From Labia minor (taxonomy: Eukaryota > Arthropoda > Insecta > Dermaptera > Spongiphoridae), in assembly GCA_963082975.1 (NCBI GenBank), contig OY720349.1, forward strand, positions 45,675,962 to 45,739,961: 64,000 nt of DNA, given 5' to 3'. The position numbers and the translations under genes were made by a program. Below, piece by piece: positions 58,114 to 64,000 of this stretch. The notes under the pieces were generated by a model. The model made no database searches. It was not told the DNA's origin and saw only the letters and a list, made by a program, of their open reading frames with translations. Within the stretch, counting starts at the first letter, position 1, and each line of letters begins with the position of its first letter.

Positions 58114-58639
58114 AGCTGGAGTGTCTCCACTCGACTATCTCGCAAATTTGTATTGGATTAATTAACATATATTATATTTAAATTAAGTTTAATTAAAATT
58201 AAATTATAAATTATAAAATTAATAAATAATATTTATTAAACCAGCGTGTGTTTGGCTCTTTAAGGATGGCACGTGATTTGCAGTACGTGTTAAAAAATTA
58301 ATTCTGGTACTTTCAGCGATTCAATCAAGCTGAAATTCTAGATATAGCAGTTTTATACAATTATTAATCATGTGAAAAATTATCAAACATATATCTTTAT
58401 TTTTACGGTCACTTTAGAGGAAAAAAAATCAAAACGTTGTAGGTAATGACCCTCTTCCGGTTGAGCTACATTTCTCAAAAGTTGTTAAAAAACTACGAAT
58501 TTTGAATAATGCTCGTGTACCAAATTTCATGATTCTAGCCGAACCGTGAGTGTAGTGAAAATGACTCAGGGACCTTCAAAACGTATAAAAACATCAAAAT
58601 CTCGATATCGAAAATTTTCATGAGCGAGATAGTAAAAAT
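58114..58639 (-). repeat. R1-family repeat, copy 5 (in collier intron 1)
   Basis: Starts AGCTGGAGTGTCTCCACTCG, then ACTATCTCGC, and ends GAGCGAGATAGTAAAAAT. Body as in copy 3, with the GT core lost. Confidence 0.8.
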
Positions 58640-60534
58640 TGAATATCCATAAAATTAATTTTTTTCACATGTATTCGTTAATTAATTTCCTTATTAATAA
58701 CAAAACGTAGAGCCAAGATTTTCGATATGATTTATAATGTTAAATCAAAAAAGAAATGTTTATATATAATGCTATCTTACGAATGAGAATATCCTATCTA
58801 CTGCAGGTTCAAAGTAGCTAAAACACACAATAACAAATATCTATAGTAGTACTGAAATGAAAATGAAATGAAGCCAAACTTTCACAACCCATGAAAAGAT
58901 CTTCTTTTTTAGGATACGATTTAAAGAAAGTTGAGATAATAAATTAAAAAATTATTATATTAAATAAAATTATTTATTTGCATTAAAAAAAAATAATCAC
59001 AAAGATTTAATTTCAATTTACAAATGATTTTAGTTAGTAATTTAATTAAATAAATGTTTAATTCCATAAAAATCAATGTTTTGTTACCATTGGATTTTTG
59101 AACTACTAGGGGGAAAAAAAAATTTTGAATTAAATAAACAACGAAAATAAATTGAATAGAATATTTATTTATTTATGAATGAATTAAAACATCTTTAAAA
59201 CATATACATTTATTTTTTTGTTCATAGAATATCCTATATTCTTTATTTCTAAAAGCATTTCATAATAATTTTAATAATTTTCTCAATTTGACAAGAAAAA
59301 ATTAAATTTGATATAGGTATATATGCATATATGTTATTAAAAGATACTCATTATTATTAACTAAATATTCAACAAATATTCAAATATACGATAATCTCAA
59401 ATAATAAATAATTTTATAATTTCTTGCAAATATTTTTATCATTTTATTATATTATATAATTTATAAATAATTATAAATATATATATATAAATGGGTTAAT
59501 TGAATTGAAATATAATAATTAAATATCATTTTGATAGCTTTATTTATTTATTTAGTTATTGAAAAGATCTATTTAAAAAAAAAATAATTTTTTTTTCACA
59601 GTGAAAATTGTTTTCCCATGAATTCCAATAATTCTTAATTATCGTAATGAATAAAGAGAGAATCTTTTACAGCTAGAAAACCAAACAAATTTATCATTAT
59701 TTATATAATAAAATAAATCAAACTTTATTGATTGGCAATAATTTATAGTCTCTTCATAAAAAAAAATGAAAATGTATAATTGATAGTCATTGGATCCATC
59801 GGGAGAGGATGTATATTAAAAAAAAAATCGCGATATTTTTTTCATAGAGATCACGCTGGTTTGTCATTTTTCATAATTGAAAGCCAATTATTGGCTCACT
59901 GGATGATGGGGTAGCTACAAACCACGAGTTGGAGGAGAAAAGGGGAGGGGGGGTGAACAAATTTTGTTGATGATTCAATATGACGATTTTTTCCCCTTTC
60001 TTTAACTCAATTTATGATTTTTAACATTTTTTTTTCGCTCAATTGTGGTTAAGTGGTAAAAAAATATACCGATGATTAACGATATTTACGAAAATAAAAG
60101 GGGTTGGTTAAATTGATATTCAATATTGATAGGATTGGAAAGCATAAAAGGATGGAGAGACGTTCACGCAAGCGACAGGTCCATTGGCTTCTTTCACTGG
60201 GCACTCGGACCCGGAATAACCCCGAGGAGCTCAGCCACCTGCACCCTCAGATCAAGGAGCCAAAACAACATTCACCAATTTACATAATTCATGATTTCCT
60301 GAATATCTGAATATTAAAATCACAAAAATATCCAAATCGATTCGTGTGAAATTATATTTATTGATGAAAGGAACATGAACAAGATAAGAAAATAAAGATC
60401 TTAAGATGGTGATAGATTATGGTTTCTGAGACAATAAATTTTTAGATAATCTCTCGTTGAAACATTGTATCTATTTGAAATTTTAACCTGAATTTTTTTT
60501 TTTACAATTATCAATTTATAAAAAAAACTGAAAA
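58640..60534. other. Intronic AT-rich DNA with a mixed block
   Basis: 59870-60300 is of mixed composition. It includes ATTGAAAGCCAATTATTGG, the run GGGGAGGGGGGGTG, and 60150-60265 (CGGACCCGGAATAACCCC; GAGGAGCTCAGCCACCTGC). A 68-codon + frame there is unrecognised and lacks a matching acceptor-donor pair I can defend. Candidate intronic enhancer. Confidence 0.3.
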
Positions 60535-60655
60535 AATAATAAAATCAATAGGTTAAAGATAATTTATTTAAAAACACTAGGTTTTAAGTTTCAATATAGA
60601 TTTTATTAAACTTGGTGATCATTTCTTCAGAAGCTTTTATTATACCTAGAATTTT
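60535..60655 (+). repeat. R4 repeat, copy 2
   Basis: Matches 41872-42000 (AAATCAATAGGTTAAAGATAA; GGTTTTAAGTTTCAA; TTATTAAACTT). Confidence 0.5.
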
Positions 60656-62839
60656 TTCAAAATAATATGTAAATCCTCAGCGAGAAATAGAATGTTTTTA
60701 TATATGGCTAATATTCTCCTTTAGTAACTAAATAAATTATCAAATGTTTTTTTATAAATTTATAAATAGTTGTAGTTAAGCGAGGGTTAGAAAGAGGATT
60801 GAAAAATCTTTCCAAATATAATTTTCTCTTTTAGAATTTTACATGAAAAATATTTATTTTGTCAATTTAAAAAAAAATGAGACAATTTGAGAAAACTTGA
60901 TATATAAGTATATAAAATTCATGTTCCTTTTTATATCATTCTTGGTCCATGATAGTTTAAAATTTATAGAATCAAAGGAAAAATATAGATTTCAAAATTT
61001 TCGTGATGTAATATTTTTTTTTTTTTTTTTGTTTAAAATTAAAAAGTATTTATAAAAATTAAAATTATTATACTAATTAATTATTAAATTGTTCAATTTA
61101 AAAAATATGTTTATCAAAACGTTTAATATTCTTATTTAAAGATATATCAGGATTAATTTATTTTCTCCAATTTGTCACCGCTTTTCAGATACAAGATGAA
61201 TGATCATTTAACATAAATAGAATCAAGCGACAATAAAACAGATCCGAATCGTGAATAACAAGTTCATGAAGAAATAGGAGACCCTCTATAATTACCCGAG
61301 ATAAAGGAAGGTCTTTAATTTAATAGATGTAGACTATTTTATTATGCCTAAACACAAATAGAGACAGGCCTTTATTTTATTTACTGTTGCGTTCGGGAGA
61401 TAAAAGGCGAAGGATGCGATATTATTAAATTGGAAACAATCACGGATGCGGTGCCGAGGGGGTTGAGTGTGGAGAAGGGAGTAGGAACGCAAGTAGATTG
61501 GTTAGAAAGAGAAAACAAGCAACGGGAAACTTGGCGAAAAGTGGCGAATATGAGGAAGGAGCCGCCGAAAGTTCTTGGCCTCCAAATTCAGTCTCTTCTC
61601 TTTCTCTCCTTTTTTTTTTAAAAAAAAAAAAAAAAAGTAGATATTTATTTATTTATATAGAAAAGAGGGTGAAAATAAATTCAGAATAAAAAAAAGATGA
61701 ATAACAATATTATGAATGTTTTTATTCAAAAAAGTGATTTAATCATGGTTAAAAGTTTATAAAATGAAATATTCAAATTAAATTAAAATTATAATAGCCA
61801 ATGATTGAAAACAATCAAGAATTTACAAATTTAGTAAGAATTGAATACTTATAAGTTTTTAATTTTTACATTTGTTTTTATTTCCTTGTCTAAATAAATA
61901 TAAATTACAATAATGAAAAAAATAGTGTCATTTAAATATTATATTCTTATTCATAATAATAAGCAGAAATTTTGTAATAAAATTTTTTTTTTTTCCGGAG
62001 AAGTACCAAATTTTATAACCTAGAAAATTAAACTTTTTATTCTATTTTTTTAAATTAAATATTTTGATATTTTTATGAATTAGAAAAAAAAAATTGTAAA
62101 AATATTTTACTTAATAAAGTTTTTCATTATTATTTAATAAAAAAATCTCGCGACTAGGTAAGCGAGAATAATTTAATATAATAATAGGAGTATTAAATAC
62201 ATATTAAATAAATTAATAAAAACATATTTTAAAGGAAAAACAAGAATAAATTAAAATTAAATATATTATTATACTTACTATTCTTATTGCTTCTGTATTA
62301 TAATTCATCTATTCATCTTAAATAAACGATTAGGTAGGTATAGGTATCTAGTTGTTTTATATAGAAATACCTATTGAATTAATAAACTTAACTTTACTAA
62401 AAAAAAATCATCATTTAGAATATTTATCTTTAATTAAATATTCATTTTTAATATAAGTAATTTTTAGTGTTATATTATACTTATTTTTATTTTATAAAGG
62501 TATACATACATCTCACTGATAAATAATACCTATATATTATTTATTTCTATGAGAATATAATAATTTCTAATAATTATTAATTAATATTCCAAAAATTTTA
62601 ATCCTTAATATAATTCTATTAGTATTAGAGATATTTATAATAATACTGTAATCAGTTAACCATATATTTATTTATTATATAAGTAATATTCATAATTATA
62701 TGACGGTTAATAAATTATTATTATTCTAAGAAACAAATGGAGATGGTTGTAATTACAATAGAATTTTAATTTTAATCGCATAAAAAAATCTGATATTATT
62801 TTGAATTTTTTTCTTAATATTAATACTATCTATCTATTT
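60656..62839. other. Intronic AT-rich DNA with a mixed block at 61400-61610
   Basis: 61400-61610 is richer in G (GGTGCCGAGGGGGTTGAG) with two overlapping unrecognised frames. A poly-T/poly-A junction at 61609-61637 forms a near-perfect palindrome. No gene or exon supported. Confidence 0.3.
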
Positions 62840-63003
62840 CCGTGGCTCTACGGAACTCGAAAGTTCTTGGCCACAGCAACCACATTTTTCCAAAGGTCTC
62901 GTGACCCACACATCCATCCAACTCCTACCCTCTCCAATCTCTATCACGTCCCTTCCTATATTGACCACCCTCCGCGTTCTTGGTCTTCCATGCGGTCGTT
63001 TCT
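62840..63003 (-). mobile_element. LINE 3'-end fragment 5
   Basis: Antisense of the same pol tail: TTCTTGGCCACAGCAACC, CCATCCAACTCCTACCC, GTTCTTGGTCTTCCATGCGG. The 3' end abuts a CTATCTATCTAT tract (62827-62838), i.e. a (GATA)n-type tail on the element strand. Confidence 0.75.
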
Positions 63004-63551
63004 TTTCCTAAATAATTAATACTTTACTTAATTTATATATTCTTAATTAAATTAATACAACGAACAAATAAATAATAATAGAAGAAGAAGAGGGAGAACT
63101 CCAAAAAATAGTTTATCATTGATAGAAAAATCTATTTTTATTGTTCAATTTATTTTAGTTTCATAGAACAGAGAGAAAAGGACATATTTATTATTTTACA
63201 AATATATTTATATTAACAAAGTAAAATTTTTATATTAATCTATGAGGTAATAAAATTATAAATTCACAATGGTCGTCTCGATTAGTATCATAATTTTAGT
63301 AGTCCGGTATATCTAAAGGTAGTCGATGTAGTTGGGATCGAGGTAACGATATATATGTCAAACCTCACGATCAAGTAGAAAGTCCAATGTTCAGGGTGAT
63401 ATAATTGTAATTAAATGATATTTATTATTTAATTAGGATCTCACTGTTACAAATAGCCAAATTGCGTTTATTCAATTTGAATTCATCCAAAAGTGTAGAG
63501 TCGCTAATGTTAGATAAAAAAAGTATTTTTTTTTATAAAATTATTTGATTT

Positions 63552-63585
<34 letters not shown>

Positions 63586-64000
63586 TTCAGGTAAAAGAAT
63601 TAACATTTTGCATTCCCAGTCGACTACCAATTAATATCTAATAAAATAATAACTCCCCTCTCTTTTGAAAAAACGTCGAGTGCTAATTGATAGGCAATTA
63701 AACGGGGATTTTTTCAATGCAAAAAAAAAAAACAATTTATTATTATTTTTATTTTAATTTTGTTCTTTTGTTAGAAATCATTTTTATTCTGGCAAATATT
63801 GACTGAGAGAGAAATATACACATATATAGATAGATAGATAGATAATTTTTTATTTTATTTTATTTTTTATGTTTACTATGTATGAATATTTTGTCATGAA
63901 TGATTAGTGGATGAAGGGTTGTGTGGATGTGAATGTATGGGATAAAAGAGTTGGGGAACGGAAATGTGGGGGAGGGAGACAAGTGTGGAGAATGCAAAAA
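63004..64000. other. Intronic AT-rich DNA with microsatellites
   Basis: (AT)n at about 63558-63586 and (GATA)n at 63827-63843. A short mixed stretch at 63655-63715 (CGTCGAGTGCTAATTG) could be a small regulatory block. No exon seen. Confidence 0.35.

Noticed and set aside
60104-60310. Possible second collier exon in intron 1
   Set aside because: The translation does not resemble the COE DNA-binding domain (no FEKQPPSNLRKSNFFHF-like string) and no phase-compatible acceptor is evident.

Overview
The window is AT-rich animal DNA (roughly three quarters A+T by eye). It holds Tc1/mariner, hAT, LINE, SINE and LTR elements and one recognisable host exon. That exon (about 56.9-57.1 kb, + strand) matches the N-terminus of the arthropod COE/EBF transcription factor collier/knot, which makes the organism an arthropod. 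I cannot name the species. A chelicerate or a parasitic copepod would fit the base composition and repeats, but this is a guess.

Layout. 1-42 kb: a gene desert filled with degraded repeats. These include two families with subterminal inverted repeats plus a terminal hairpin (called R1 and R2 here), a CCGAGC-rich family (R3), a segment shared with R2 (R5), fragments of several mariner families, a 2.9 kb hAT element with a near-perfect 8-bp target duplication, LINE 3' ends all on the minus strand, tRNA-derived SINEs and small inverted-repeat elements. 42.1-46.5 kb: a Ty3/gypsy-type LTR retrotransposon with two LTRs of 901 bp that look identical, so a very recent insertion. It carries one long gag-protease reading frame, but no reverse transcriptase or integrase can be recognised. 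46.5-56.3 kb: more desert, with a long hairpin, an internally deleted mariner with intact ends, two SINEs and an R3 array. 56.3-57.3 kb: a GC-rich, CpG-rich promoter island with CRE, CCAAT and GC-box motifs, leading into collier/knot coding exon 1 and a consensus splice donor. 57.1-64 kb: the start of intron 1. No later exon is visible.

Scattered through the desert are islands of 200-400 bp with higher GC and complex sequence that match no repeat seen elsewhere in the window. Next to a developmental regulator these are reasonable candidates for cis-regulatory elements, but nothing in the sequence alone proves it. I found no rRNA, intact tRNA, CRISPR array or other convincing protein-coding host gene.
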